Assembly: GCA_013003715.1 (NCBI GenBank) | Contig: JABDIN010000088.1 | Span: 52,114 to 116,113, forward strand | Source: Desulfobacteraceae bacterium | Lineage (GTDB): Bacteria > Desulfobacterota > Desulfobacteria > Desulfobacterales > Desulfosarcinaceae | Direction: 5' to 3' | Length of the DNA: 64,000 nucleotides | In this document: positions 8,850 to 17,034 of the stretch, in pieces | Layout: every line of letters begins with the position of its first letter | Position numbering within the stretch: the stretch's first letter is position 1 | Position numbers and translations under genes: made by a program | Notes under the pieces: model-generated | Told to the model about the DNA's origin: nothing | What the model saw: the letters and a program-made list of their open reading frames with translations, nothing else | The model's database searches: none

Positions 8850-10711
8850 ACAGAGAAGAGATTCTATTGGGAAACGGGGCGATTGCGCTTGGGTTATTGG
8901 AAGGGGGCTGTCAGATACTCACCTCCTACCCCGGCACACCAAGCTCGGAAATTTTACCGGAAGCGGTCCGGTTCATCAAATCACAAGAGCTCAATATTTA
9001 TACCGAATGGTCCACCAATGAAAAGGTGGCCCTTGATAATGCGTTTGCCGCAGCCGTTGCCGGGAAGCGATCGGCGTGCATCATGAAACAGGTGGGATTG
9101 AATGTGGCTGCGGACTCGCTCATGAGTGCCGCCTACATCGGCACCGTAGGCGGATTTGTCATTGTGTCATGCGATGATCCGGGACCGCATTCATCACAAA
9201 CCGAACAGGATACGCGCATGATGGCCCGTGTCGCCAAGGTGCCGGTATTTGATCCGTCCAGCCCGAAAGAGGCCCGGGCCATGGCCAAGGCGGCCATGGA
9301 GCTGTCCGAGGAATTCAGTGTTCCGGTGATCCTGCGGCCCGCTATTCGGGTCTGCCATGCCCGTCAGAACCTGACCATCGGGAAAATCGAGCCCAATAAC
9401 ACAAAAGCCGATTTTGTAAAAGACCCGTCCCGCTGGGCGGCCACACCGAAGTTTCGCCTCAAATTGCATGGGGAACTCAATGTGAAACTGGCCACCATCG
9501 CGGAGCGTTTCTCCGGAATGTCTCAGTTTAATTCACACAACCTGGAAACGGGTAAGAAATATCCCTTGGGTATCATTGCCGGAGGGGTGCCCTATTCGGT
9601 GGTGGCCGATCTTTTCAATGAAGATGCCAGAACCGATATCCCGGTGTTGAAGATCGGGACACCGTATCCATTTCCGCAAAAACTCGCCGATGAATTTACA
9701 GGCGCCTGTGAAAAAGTACTGGTCATCGAGGAAACCGACACCGTGATAGAATATCTGCTCCAGGATCGGAAGAAGGTGCTCGGCAGGCTTTCCGGTAATA
9801 TTCCTTCCCAGGGGGAACTGACACCGGAAGTGGTGTTCTCCTGTATCAACAATGCCGCGGAAGCGGCCGGCATCAAACCGCTGTCCGGCAAAACCGCCGA
9901 CGAAGCGGTAAGGCTGGTGTCGGAATTGGATCTGCCGATCCGCAAGCCGACCCTCTGTCCGGGCTGTCCCCATCGCTCCTCCTTTTATGCCATCCGGAAA
10001 GCGCGGCCCAAGGCGATATTCACATCGGATATCGGCTGCTACACCCTGGGATTGAACCTCGGCGGTGTGGATACCTGCCTGGACATGGGCGCCGCCATCA
10101 CCATGGCTTCCGGATTTTATCAGGCATATGCCCAGGATGGTGAAACCAAACCCATTGTCGCCACCATGGGCGACTCCACCTTTTTCCATTCGGGAACGGC
10201 CGGATTACTGAGCGCCGTCTACAATGACGCGCGGTTTATTTTTGTCATACTGGACAATGAAATCACCGCCATGACCGGCATGCAACCCACGCCGGGCCTG
10301 GGCATCCGTGCCGATGGCTCCAAGGGCAACCAAATTACCCTGGAACAGGCGGTCAAAGGTTGCGGAGTAGATTTTTTAGAGGTGGTGGATCCTTACGATA
10401 TCGATAGCATGAAAAAGGTGATGAAAAAGGCGGCCGAATTCACCGAATCCCCGGAAGGCGGCATCGCCGTTGTCATCGCACGCCATCCCTGTGTCATTGC
10501 ATACAGGGACCAGGCCATACCGAATAAAAAGCGGGTGACCGTCACCGAAGACTGCATTGACTGCGGGTACTGCCGGAAACGGTATGAGTGCCCGGCGTTG
10601 ATCCGTGATCCCGAGGTAAGCCGTACCGCCATCGATCGTCAGATTTGTGCGGACTGCGGTCTGTGTATTGAGATATGTCCGAAGAAAGCCATTGTGGAGG
10701 AAAGCATTTAA
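8846..10711 (+). CDS. iorA: indolepyruvate:ferredoxin oxidoreductase, alpha subunit
   Basis: A 621-residue thiamine-diphosphate enzyme subunit. With IorB it oxidatively decarboxylates aryl pyruvates (indole-, phenyl-, hydroxyphenylpyruvate) to aryl-acetyl-CoA and reduces ferredoxin. The N-terminal half is the pyrimidine-binding domain ('TSYPGTPSSEILPEAV'). The TPP/Mg motif appears in 'GDSTFFHSGTAGLLSAVYN' near residue 440. The C terminus carries two ferredoxin-like clusters: 'CIDCGYCRKRYECP' and 'CADCGLCIEICPKKAI'. It begins inside the stop of the upstream small gene and is followed 1 base later by iorB. In anaerobes it works in aromatic amino-acid fermentation, or in reverse to make aryl pyruvates from arylacetates. 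Confidence 0.96.
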   Translation: MNREEILLGNGAIALGLLEGGCQILTSYPGTPSSEILPEAVRFIKSQELNIYTEWSTNEKVALDNAFAAAVAGKRSACIMKQVGLNVAADSLMSAAYIGTVGGFVIVSCDDPGPHSSQTEQDTRMMARVAKVPVFDPSSPKEARAMAKAAMELSEEFSVPVILRPAIRVCHARQNLTIGKIEPNNTKADFVKDPSRWAATPKFRLKLHGELNVKLATIAERFSGMSQFNSHNLETGKKYPLGIIAGGVPYSVVADLFNEDARTDIPVLKIGTPYPFPQKLADEFTGACEKVLVIEETDTVIEYLLQDRKKVLGRLSGNIPSQGELTPEVVFSCINNAAEAAGIKPLSGKTADEAVRLVSELDLPIRKPTLCPGCPHRSSFYAIRKARPKAIFTSDIGCYTLGLNLGGVDTCLDMGAAITMASGFYQAYAQDGETKPIVATMGDSTFFHSGTAGLLSAVYNDARFIFVILDNEITAMTGMQPTPGLGIRADGSKGNQITLEQAVKGCGVDFLEVVDPYDIDSMKKVMKKAAEFTESPEGGIAVVIARHPCVIAYRDQAIPNKKRVTVTEDCIDCGYCRKRYECPALIRDPEVSRTAIDRQICADCGLCIEICPKKAIVEESI

Positions 10712-10712
10712 T

Positions 10713-11282
10713 ATGGAGACTACAAACGTTATTTTGTGCGGATTGGGCGGACAGGGCATTCTGTTTATGACCAAGATATTTGCTCATGCCGCGCTTGGAA
10801 AAGGATTTAATATCATCGGTGCTGAAACCCATGGAATGGCCCAGCGCGGCGGTTCAGTTATTTCACATCTTAAAATCGGCGATCCGGAAAGCTCACTCGT
10901 GCGTGCCGGATCCGCTGACTTCCTGGTGGCTTTGGAAGAAAATGAAAGCTACCGGAATTTACCTTTTGTCGCGTCGCATGCGCGAATATACGTGAACTCG
11001 GATTCGGGGAAATTCCCGGTCGCACAGGTCAAATCTTTTTTGCAGGCACATGAGATTGCGGCCTATGCTGCCCCGGCATCCCAAATGGCCGGAGAATTGG
11101 GGGCATCACTGTCCACCAATCTCGCCATGATCGGCTTTTATTCGGCATTCAACGAAAAACCGTTCACATCCGGCGAGTTGCGGGAAACAGTTGAACGCAT
11201 CAGTCCGGAACGGTTTCGCGAATTGAATCTGAAGGTATTCGATACCGCCCATGATTATGGAAAGTCTCAAGGACCGGTTTAA
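10713..11282 (+). CDS. iorB: indolepyruvate:ferredoxin oxidoreductase, beta subunit
   Basis: A 189-residue gamma-domain subunit of the 2-oxoacid:ferredoxin oxidoreductase family. 'LCGLGGQGILFMTKIFAHAA' is at the N terminus and 'GAETHGMAQRGGSVISHLKIG' near residue 40, both standard for IorB. The start chosen is the ATG at 10713, which has GGAGG 12 bases upstream inside the end of iorA. An in-frame extension to 10647 would only overlap the iorA ferredoxin domain. Together with IorA it forms the catalytic complex. Confidence 0.95.
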   Translation: METTNVILCGLGGQGILFMTKIFAHAALGKGFNIIGAETHGMAQRGGSVISHLKIGDPESSLVRAGSADFLVALEENESYRNLPFVASHARIYVNSDSGKFPVAQVKSFLQAHEIAAYAAPASQMAGELGASLSTNLAMIGFYSAFNEKPFTSGELRETVERISPERFRELNLKVFDTAHDYGKSQGPV

Positions 11283-11403
11283 TCGCCGACTCCTTGGGCG
11301 CTCAGGTGATCAGCCGCCATGTTTCAATGAAACAGCATTCCCCCATGCCGTCAGATCCATGGGGAAATTTCCGGATCGCTAAATCCATCAAAGGAGGGGC
11401 ATT

Positions 11404-12489
11404 ATGGACAATCGGATTTACAATTTTAATGCAGGACCCGCTGCGTTGCCATTGCCTGTTTTAAAACGGATTCAAGAAGAGTTTCTGAATTTTAAAGGTT
11501 CGGGGATGTCCATCACGGAGGTCAGCCATCGCTCCAAATGGTTTGATGAGGTGATCGAATCGGCCGTTGAAAGAACCCGTCGGCTGCTGAAACTGGATGA
11601 CCATTATAAAGTCCTGTTTATTCAGGGGGGGGCGAGTCTCCAATTTTGCATGATTCCCATGAATTTGTCGGTGGCCGGTAAGTCGGCGGACTATATCAAT
11701 ACGGGCACGTGGTCCACAAAAGCCATTAAAGAGGCCGAGATCCAGGGCAAGGATATCAAGGTTATCGCCAGCTCGGAAGACAAGCATTTTTCATATATCC
11801 CCCGCGATCTGAAACCCAATCCGGATGCCTCATATCTGCATTTCACGTCCAATAACACCATCAAGGGGACGCAGTTCGCCAAATTTCCCGATGCCGGCGG
11901 CGTCCCCCTGGTATGCGACATGTCGTCGGATATCCTCAGCCGTCCCTTTGATGTCAGTCCTTTTGGTCTGATCTATGCCGGTGCGCAGAAAAATATCGGT
12001 CCGGCGGGCACGGCGCTGGTGATCATACGGGATGATATGCTGGAACGGGTACCGGATAACATTCCCACCATGTTGCGGTATACCACTTTTGCCGATAAAA
12101 ACTCCATGTTCAATACCCCGGCATGTTTTGTGATATACACCATTTCCCTGGTGCTGGAGTGGTTGGAAAACGATATCGGCGGGCTCGCGGAAATGGAGAA
12201 GCAGAACCGGGCAAAAGCAGCGCTTTTGTATGAATTCTTCGATAAGTCCGGATTTTTCACCGGAACAGCAGCACCGGACAGCCGGTCCATGATGAATGTC
12301 ACTTTCCGGATGCCCAGCGAAGTACTTGAGAAAAAGTTTGTCGCGGAAGCCTTGAGTGAAGGGCTTGGCGGATTGAAAGGACATAAATCCGTGGGGGGCT
12401 GCCGGGCGTCGATCTACAACCCCACCACCCTTGATGCAGTGAAATACCTCACCGAGTTCATGGCGGCTTTTGAAGCGAAGAACGGATAA
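11404..12489 (+). CDS. serC: phosphoserine aminotransferase
   Basis: A 361-residue PLP aminotransferase (class V) that converts 3-phosphohydroxypyruvate and glutamate to O-phosphoserine. It begins with the family hallmark 'NFNAGPAALPLPVL' and shows 'LFIQGGASLQFCMIP' (phosphate/PLP contact, near residue 75). The Schiff-base Lys is in 'LIYAGAQKNIGPAG' near 197, and 'GLGGLKGHKSVGGCRASIYN' lies near the C terminus. AAAGGAGG precedes the ATG. Its stop overlaps the next gene's ATG by one base (TAATG at 12487-12491). Confidence 0.96.
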   Translation: MDNRIYNFNAGPAALPLPVLKRIQEEFLNFKGSGMSITEVSHRSKWFDEVIESAVERTRRLLKLDDHYKVLFIQGGASLQFCMIPMNLSVAGKSADYINTGTWSTKAIKEAEIQGKDIKVIASSEDKHFSYIPRDLKPNPDASYLHFTSNNTIKGTQFAKFPDAGGVPLVCDMSSDILSRPFDVSPFGLIYAGAQKNIGPAGTALVIIRDDMLERVPDNIPTMLRYTTFADKNSMFNTPACFVIYTISLVLEWLENDIGGLAEMEKQNRAKAALLYEFFDKSGFFTGTAAPDSRSMMNVTFRMPSEVLEKKFVAEALSEGLGGLKGHKSVGGCRASIYNPTTLDAVKYLTEFMAAFEAKNG

Positions 12490-13073
12490 TGCCCCTTTCG
12501 TTTCATAGTCTCAGTGCCGGTGACATCGCGTTCGGGTTCTTCAACATCGAAACCGATCTCCTGCTGCTCCAGGAATGTTTTTTCTTCGCCCCTGAGTTTT
12601 GTGCGGCCATATCCGGTCTTGCCGGGAACCTGCCGGAAGGGGAATATTCGGGCCAATGGCCGGGATACCGCATTGAACCACGGGAACATATCGGTGATTT
12701 AATGGGGGCGATCCACGGCATTCGCCATACCGGTTTCATCGGTGACGTGTATCGTAAATTCCCTTTTCCGCAGGAACCGCAACTCTTCAAGCAGAACCCG
12801 GATGGATTCAAGACCCGCCCGGTCCTGGAAGATCTTTTAGAACCCTGGGCCGAGCCGGTTACCCTGAAACTTGCTATCGATCCGGAAAGCCTCCACACCG
12901 ACATCGCGGGGTATACGTTCACACCGCGAGTTTTTCATCAGCTCCTGAATTATGTGTGGCGTGGCGGATATCCGCAATGGACGGACAATTATGCCCCGGC
13001 CGACGTCCGGAATATGAAAAATACGGTCCAGGCATCCACACATCCCCTGCTGAAGGGCATCCAATTCGATTAG
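12489..13073 (+). CDS. conserved protein of unknown function, coupled to serC
   Basis: A 194-residue soluble protein whose ATG shares a base with the serC stop, so it is almost certainly translated with serC. I recognise no domain. It is rich in aromatic residues and prolines, has no signal peptide or membrane segment, and contains 'QLLNYVWRGGYPQWTDNYAP' near the C terminus. Its position suggests a function linked to serine or O-phosphoserine metabolism, but nothing in the sequence identifies one. Confidence 0.75.
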   Translation: MPLSFHSLSAGDIAFGFFNIETDLLLLQECFFFAPEFCAAISGLAGNLPEGEYSGQWPGYRIEPREHIGDLMGAIHGIRHTGFIGDVYRKFPFPQEPQLFKQNPDGFKTRPVLEDLLEPWAEPVTLKLAIDPESLHTDIAGYTFTPRVFHQLLNYVWRGGYPQWTDNYAPADVRNMKNTVQASTHPLLKGIQFD

Positions 13074-13458
13074 CCGGTAGAAATTTCCGTTCGGCGGAAT
13101 ATCCATTTTACCTAAGACGACCTAATGGGATTTAGGTTGAAGGCCCCATTGCCGTGTGTCAGGGTCTAATCGCCTCATTTAATGGGAAAAATATGGAACT
13201 AAAAGTCTAACTATGATCCAAATTTATTATTTCATGCACCGGCATTTGCAGCTCATGTTTGTTAATATTTTCACTTGACCCCATAATTACCTAATGTTAT
13301 TAGGTTGATTAAGATTATTGGTCGGATCGCTTCATTTAATTTAACTATATCAATACATAACGAAATTAAGAATTATTTGTTTATTAGAAGCGTCTGCCCA
13401 AGTGTTGTCTGCTGATCATGCCACACCGCTCTCCATTATCTATTTTAGGAGTACCCTG
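13074..13458. promoter_or_regulatory. intergenic region with two palindromic operator-like sites before the TetR gene
   Basis: This AT-rich 385-base gap has no gene. It holds two related palindromes. CCTAATgggATTTAGG at 13121-13136 is imperfect, and CCTAATgttATTAGG at 13291-13305 is perfect with a 3-base centre; both are followed by TTGA. Each is followed, 33-45 bases after its end, by a near-identical block: ATCGCCTCATTTAAT at 13169 and ATCGCTTCATTTAAT at 13326. The region therefore seems to contain a diverged duplication of one regulatory module. Such palindromes are typical of TetR operators, so autoregulation of the downstream TetR gene and control of the OYE/Hdr operon are likely. Confidence 0.55.
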
Positions 13459-14115
13459 GTGAAAGGAAATACCAAAGAACGAATCATCGAATCGGCCAAA
13501 CAACTATTTGCCGATCAGGGCTATCAGAAAACGACCATCATGGATATTTCCCGGCAGGCAGGGTTGTCCGATGCCGCGTTATACGAATATTTTCGCGGCA
13601 AAGAGGACCTTTTGATCGCCATTCCGGACCTGTGGGTACGTGAATTGTTAGAGGACCTGGACGAACAGTTGTTCGGCATCAAGGGTGCCGCGAACAAATT
13701 GCGGAAATTTTTGTGGTGGTATATCCGGCGTGTGGAACACGCACCGCTGGACGCTAAAATCGTGTATCTCCACCTGAAAACCAACTCAAATTTTCTGGCC
13801 AATGAAGTGTATTCCAACGTTAAACGACTATACTCTTATATTCTTGATATTATTGAAGAAGGGCGTTCATCCGGCGAATTCAGGGCGGACTTGATGCCGA
13901 ATCTGGCCCGGGATGTATTTGTGGGTACCATGGACCATTTGGTGACCCGCTGGCTGCTGAAGGACCGGTCGTATTCCCTTTTCGATAATCTTGAAAACAT
14001 ATTTGATATTGTGATGGACGGGTTCAAAAGCAATCCGTCCTCAGGTAATCGCCGGACTCACGAAACCATACCCCTTGCAGCGGAGGCCGATGTACAGGGA
14101 AGTGAGAAGTGCTGA
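13459..14115 (+). CDS. TetR/AcrR family transcriptional regulator
   Basis: A 218-residue repressor. The N-terminal helix-turn-helix is typical ('GYQKTTIMDISRQAGLSDAA', then 'LYEYFRGKEDLL'). The C-terminal helical domain would bind a small ligand, often an acyl-CoA in regulators of this branch. I chose the GTG at 13459 because TAGGAG lies 7 bases upstream and the TetR domain begins right after. An in-frame ATG at 13402 would add 19 unrelated residues. The gene directly precedes the OYE/Hdr operon and follows two palindromes that are probable operators. Confidence 0.9.
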   Translation: MKGNTKERIIESAKQLFADQGYQKTTIMDISRQAGLSDAALYEYFRGKEDLLIAIPDLWVRELLEDLDEQLFGIKGAANKLRKFLWWYIRRVEHAPLDAKIVYLHLKTNSNFLANEVYSNVKRLYSYILDIIEEGRSSGEFRADLMPNLARDVFVGTMDHLVTRWLLKDRSYSLFDNLENIFDIVMDGFKSNPSSGNRRTHETIPLAAEADVQGSEKC

Positions 14116-14179
14116 GCGAAACAAGACCGGTTGTGCCTGAAACAGACTCGTTTCCATTAATCTTAAGGAGGGATTAGAG

Positions 14180-16162
14180 ATGGCAAAACTATTGTACGAG
14201 TGGGATTATTCATCATACCCTGGCGCTAAAGCCTATCCCAATTTGTTCAAGCCCATCGACATCGGCAACCTGACAGTGCCCAACCGCATCAAGTATGCCG
14301 CCACCGAAGAGAATCTTAATGCACGGGATGGTTTCGTGACGGATTCCGGTGTGGAGTACATGAGATGGCGTGGCCGGGGCGTGGTTGGCGGCTTGTGTTT
14401 CATGCAGGGCGTTTACATGGATGAGGCGGCAAAAGGACAGGGATATGTCGGTCAGGCAGGCGCATGGCACGACAAGTACGTTCCGGGCCTGGCGCGTATC
14501 GCCGAGGCGATTCATGCTGAAAAAGCCGTTGCCGGATTCCAGCTCATGGATTGTGGGCGTGTCGGTGCCGTCGAGGTGCCCGAGGGTCACGGACCTTCGA
14601 CGGTTCCCCAACGGTTGAGGGTGTTCAAACCTATGAAAGAGATGACCAACGCCGAAGTCAAGGAAATGGTCAAGCAACATGTCGATGCCGCCCGGCGTGG
14701 GGTGGAAGCCGGATTCGACATCATGGAAATCTCAGGTATCGTGGGCTATCTTATCTCCAATTTTATCTCCTCCTACACGAATCGGCGCACCGATGAATAC
14801 GGCGGCGACATCCGAGGCCGGATGCAGTCGGTTGTGGAAATCATCCAGGGGGTAAAGGACGTTTGCGGACCGGATATTCCGGTGGGGATTCGGTTGTGCT
14901 CCGAAGAGCTCCTCGATGATGTTCGGGGCAATACGCCCGAAGAATCCATGGAAACCTACAAAATCGCCGAGGAAGCCGGCGTTGATTACATCAGCGTCAC
15001 CTTGGGATGGCAGGAATCCATCTATCCGGTCATCAGCCGTGATATCCCCATGGGCAATTGGACCCACCTGGCCAAGCGCGCCAAGGAAAACGTCAAAGTG
15101 CCGATCCAGATGGCCTACCGGCTGTTCAAACCCGGTCTGCCCGATGAACTCATCGGCAAGAATGAGCTGGACATCTGGGAAATGTGCCGGCCGATGATCG
15201 CCGATCCCCTGATGCCCAAAAAAGTGCTCGAGGGCAAGGAAGATGAGATCCGGCACTGTGTGGCCTGCAACCTCTGCCTCGCGCGGTTGTTCCGCGATGC
15301 CCCCATGACCTGCTACATCAATCCGGTGTGCGCCCATGAAGCGGAGCCGGTGTTTGTGGCGCCCCCTAAAGCGGATGATGAAAAGGAGATCCTGATTGTC
15401 GGCGCCGGTCCGGCCGGACTGGAGTGTGCTTATGTGGCTGCCCAGCGCGGACATGAGGTGACGGTTTATGACAAAAGAGACGAGATCGGCGGCACCTTGA
15501 ACGAGGCTCAGAATGCGCCCTATGGCGATGATGAATTGTGGACCTGTATCGATTATCAGAAAGTCATGTGCGAAAAGGCCGGTGTGGAATTCAAACTGGG
15601 GACCGAGGTCACCGACGATATCATCGAAGATGAAATGCCCGATTCCGTGGTATTGGCCACCGGACCGGTTTACACGGATATCCAAGGCAACGATAAGGTC
15701 AAGGTGGTGAACGTCCTCGATGTTCTGGGCGGGCGGGCGCAAGTCGGCAAGAAAGTCGTCGTCTGGGGAAATCGCAAGCCCGGAATCGGTGTATCCCTGC
15801 ATCTGGCTCAAAAGGGTGTTAAAACGACCCTGATCGGCCGGGAAAAAACCGCCGGATTTGACGTGAATCCGTCTTTTAAATGGCGCTACATGATCTATCT
15901 GAGACAAAACGGCGTCATGGCTTACAACGATTGCATGATTGAAGAGGTTACGGAGACAGGCATAATTGTGAAAACCTATGACGGATACCGTTTCCCGGTT
16001 GAATGTGACACCATTGTCCTGAGCGATCGCCAGGCCAATGAAAGCCTCAAGAAAACGGTCCAGTCGGAAGGTATTGAATTGTTTGTCGTCGGTGATGCCC
16101 TGGTACCCCGCAACCTTTCCAGCGCGGTGCATGATGGATACCGAATCGGAATGCGTATCTAA
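14180..16162 (+). CDS. OYE-family FMN/FAD/4Fe-4S reductase (dienoyl-CoA or arylcarboxyl-CoA reductase-like)
   Basis: A 660-residue enzyme with the three-part layout of 2,4-dienoyl-CoA reductase. An FMN-binding TIM barrel (1-~350) is followed by a 4Fe-4S motif ('CVACNLCLARLF', plus a later Cys in 'TCYINPVC') and a FAD/NAD(P) domain from ~390 ('EILIVGAGPAGLECAYVAA'). The proton-donor Tyr of the E. coli enzyme is kept (Y190 in 'VGYLISNF'). The conserved His positions are changed: D124 in 'QLMDCGR' and Q278 in 'GWQES'. These changes argue against an ordinary dienoyl-CoA reductase. OYE-type 2-naphthoyl-CoA and dihydronaphthoyl-CoA reductases of anaerobes are established relatives. Ferredoxins and Hdr modules follow in the same operon and may supply electrons. 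AAGGAGG precedes the start. Confidence 0.9.
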   Translation: MAKLLYEWDYSSYPGAKAYPNLFKPIDIGNLTVPNRIKYAATEENLNARDGFVTDSGVEYMRWRGRGVVGGLCFMQGVYMDEAAKGQGYVGQAGAWHDKYVPGLARIAEAIHAEKAVAGFQLMDCGRVGAVEVPEGHGPSTVPQRLRVFKPMKEMTNAEVKEMVKQHVDAARRGVEAGFDIMEISGIVGYLISNFISSYTNRRTDEYGGDIRGRMQSVVEIIQGVKDVCGPDIPVGIRLCSEELLDDVRGNTPEESMETYKIAEEAGVDYISVTLGWQESIYPVISRDIPMGNWTHLAKRAKENVKVPIQMAYRLFKPGLPDELIGKNELDIWEMCRPMIADPLMPKKVLEGKEDEIRHCVACNLCLARLFRDAPMTCYINPVCAHEAEPVFVAPPKADDEKEILIVGAGPAGLECAYVAAQRGHEVTVYDKRDEIGGTLNEAQNAPYGDDELWTCIDYQKVMCEKAGVEFKLGTEVTDDIIEDEMPDSVVLATGPVYTDIQGNDKVKVVNVLDVLGGRAQVGKKVVVWGNRKPGIGVSLHLAQKGVKTTLIGREKTAGFDVNPSFKWRYMIYLRQNGVMAYNDCMIEEVTETGIIVKTYDGYRFPVECDTIVLSDRQANESLKKTVQSEGIELFVVGDALVPRNLSSAVHDGYRIGMRI

Positions 16163-16176
16163 ATAGGAGGATTATC

Positions 16177-16704
16177 ATGTCATTTGATGCAGAAAAAGAA
16201 ATATCAAAATTGTGGAGAAATCTGCATTCCGCCCAAGCGGAAATCGGGAAAACCTATTACCGCTGGCGACAGGTCGCCCTGGAGATCGCAGGGCCGGATG
16301 CGGATCCCAGAGAGATCGGACTTAAGGCGGCTTATGTGATCGGAAAAGACGTTGGGAAAGGCCTCCTGCCGCGGTTGAACTGGCTCAAGGGAGAAGAGGG
16401 CTTTATGATGATGCTCGGCCGCTCATTGGCCGGTTTGTGGAATGTCGAGGGCGCCCAGGCCATGGCCGAAAAAGGTGAAAAACCCGGTGAGGTTTTTATT
16501 AAATGCGCTCGCGATCCGTGGCCGACCTATGCCAAGGAGTTCGATGTACCCATGGAAGAAGTGGCCGCTTGCCGTGAGAAAATGTTCCAATCCATATTGG
16601 AAGATGTGAGCGTCTTCTTCAATATCCCGCTGAACATCGAATTGGAAAAAGCCATTCCCCGGGGAGAAGGCATGTGGGTGTTGAGATTATATAAAGCCGA
16701 ATAA
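16177..16704 (+). CDS. uncharacterised protein of the OYE/Hdr operon
   Basis: A 175-residue soluble protein located 14 bases after the OYE gene with its own AGGAGG. I do not recognise the family. It has a helical N-terminal half with 'YYRWRQVALEIAGPDADP', a central 'KGLLPRLNWLKGEEGFMMML' and a segment 'VFIKCARDPWPTYAKEF' near residue 108. That segment resembles a one-cysteine version of small sensor domains such as V4R, but the match is weak. Given its place between the reductase and a ferredoxin, it may be an accessory or substrate-binding subunit. That is inference only. Confidence 0.75.
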   Translation: MSFDAEKEISKLWRNLHSAQAEIGKTYYRWRQVALEIAGPDADPREIGLKAAYVIGKDVGKGLLPRLNWLKGEEGFMMMLGRSLAGLWNVEGAQAMAEKGEKPGEVFIKCARDPWPTYAKEFDVPMEEVAACREKMFQSILEDVSVFFNIPLNIELEKAIPRGEGMWVLRLYKAE

Positions 16705-16721
16705 AAAAAGGAGTATGTGTT

Positions 16722-16928
16722 ATGGCAGCTCAAATCGACTTAGATAAATGCGGCATGTGTGGTGGGCATACGCAGCCCTTATGCATCGAAGCATGCCCCG
16801 ATGACGCGATACGTGTTCAGAACGGCCGTCCCGTGGTTACGGAATTTTTGTGTGAAGACTGCAACGAGTGTGGATGCGTCTGTCCGGATGAGGCCATCGT
16901 ATGTCCGCTCGAGAAAGTGACGTTTTAA
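16722..16928 (+). CDS. ferredoxin, 2x[4Fe-4S], with atypical first motif
   Basis: A 68-residue ferredoxin. The second cluster motif is standard (C-x2-C-x2-C-x3-CP in 'CEDCNECGCVCP'). The first has a long gap: 'CGMC', seven residues, then 'CIEACP', giving C-x2-C-x7-C-x3-C. A similar expanded first motif occurs in the adenylylsulfate reductase beta subunit, where it tunes cluster potential. It probably shuttles low-potential electrons between the Hdr modules and the OYE-type reductase. AAAGGAG lies just upstream of the ATG. Confidence 0.9.
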   Translation: MAAQIDLDKCGMCGGHTQPLCIEACPDDAIRVQNGRPVVTEFLCEDCNECGCVCPDEAIVCPLEKVTF

Positions 16929-16949
16929 AATCCGTAAATTAAAGAAGGT

Positions 16950-16989
16950 GTAACGGGAACGCGGCGGCGACTTTGTCCGTTCCCGTTAC
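16950..16989 (+). promoter_or_regulatory. intra-operon hairpin between ferredoxin and VOC genes
   Basis: GTAACGGGAACG (16950-16961) pairs perfectly with CGTTCCCGTTAC (16978-16989), a 12-bp stem with a 16-base loop. No T-run follows, so it is not a standard rho-independent terminator. It could protect the upstream mRNA segment or modulate expression of the downstream genes. Confidence 0.5.
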
Positions 16990-17034
16990 ATGGCGCGAGT
17001 TTATTGTATATCGTGTTAAATTATGGAGATGATA

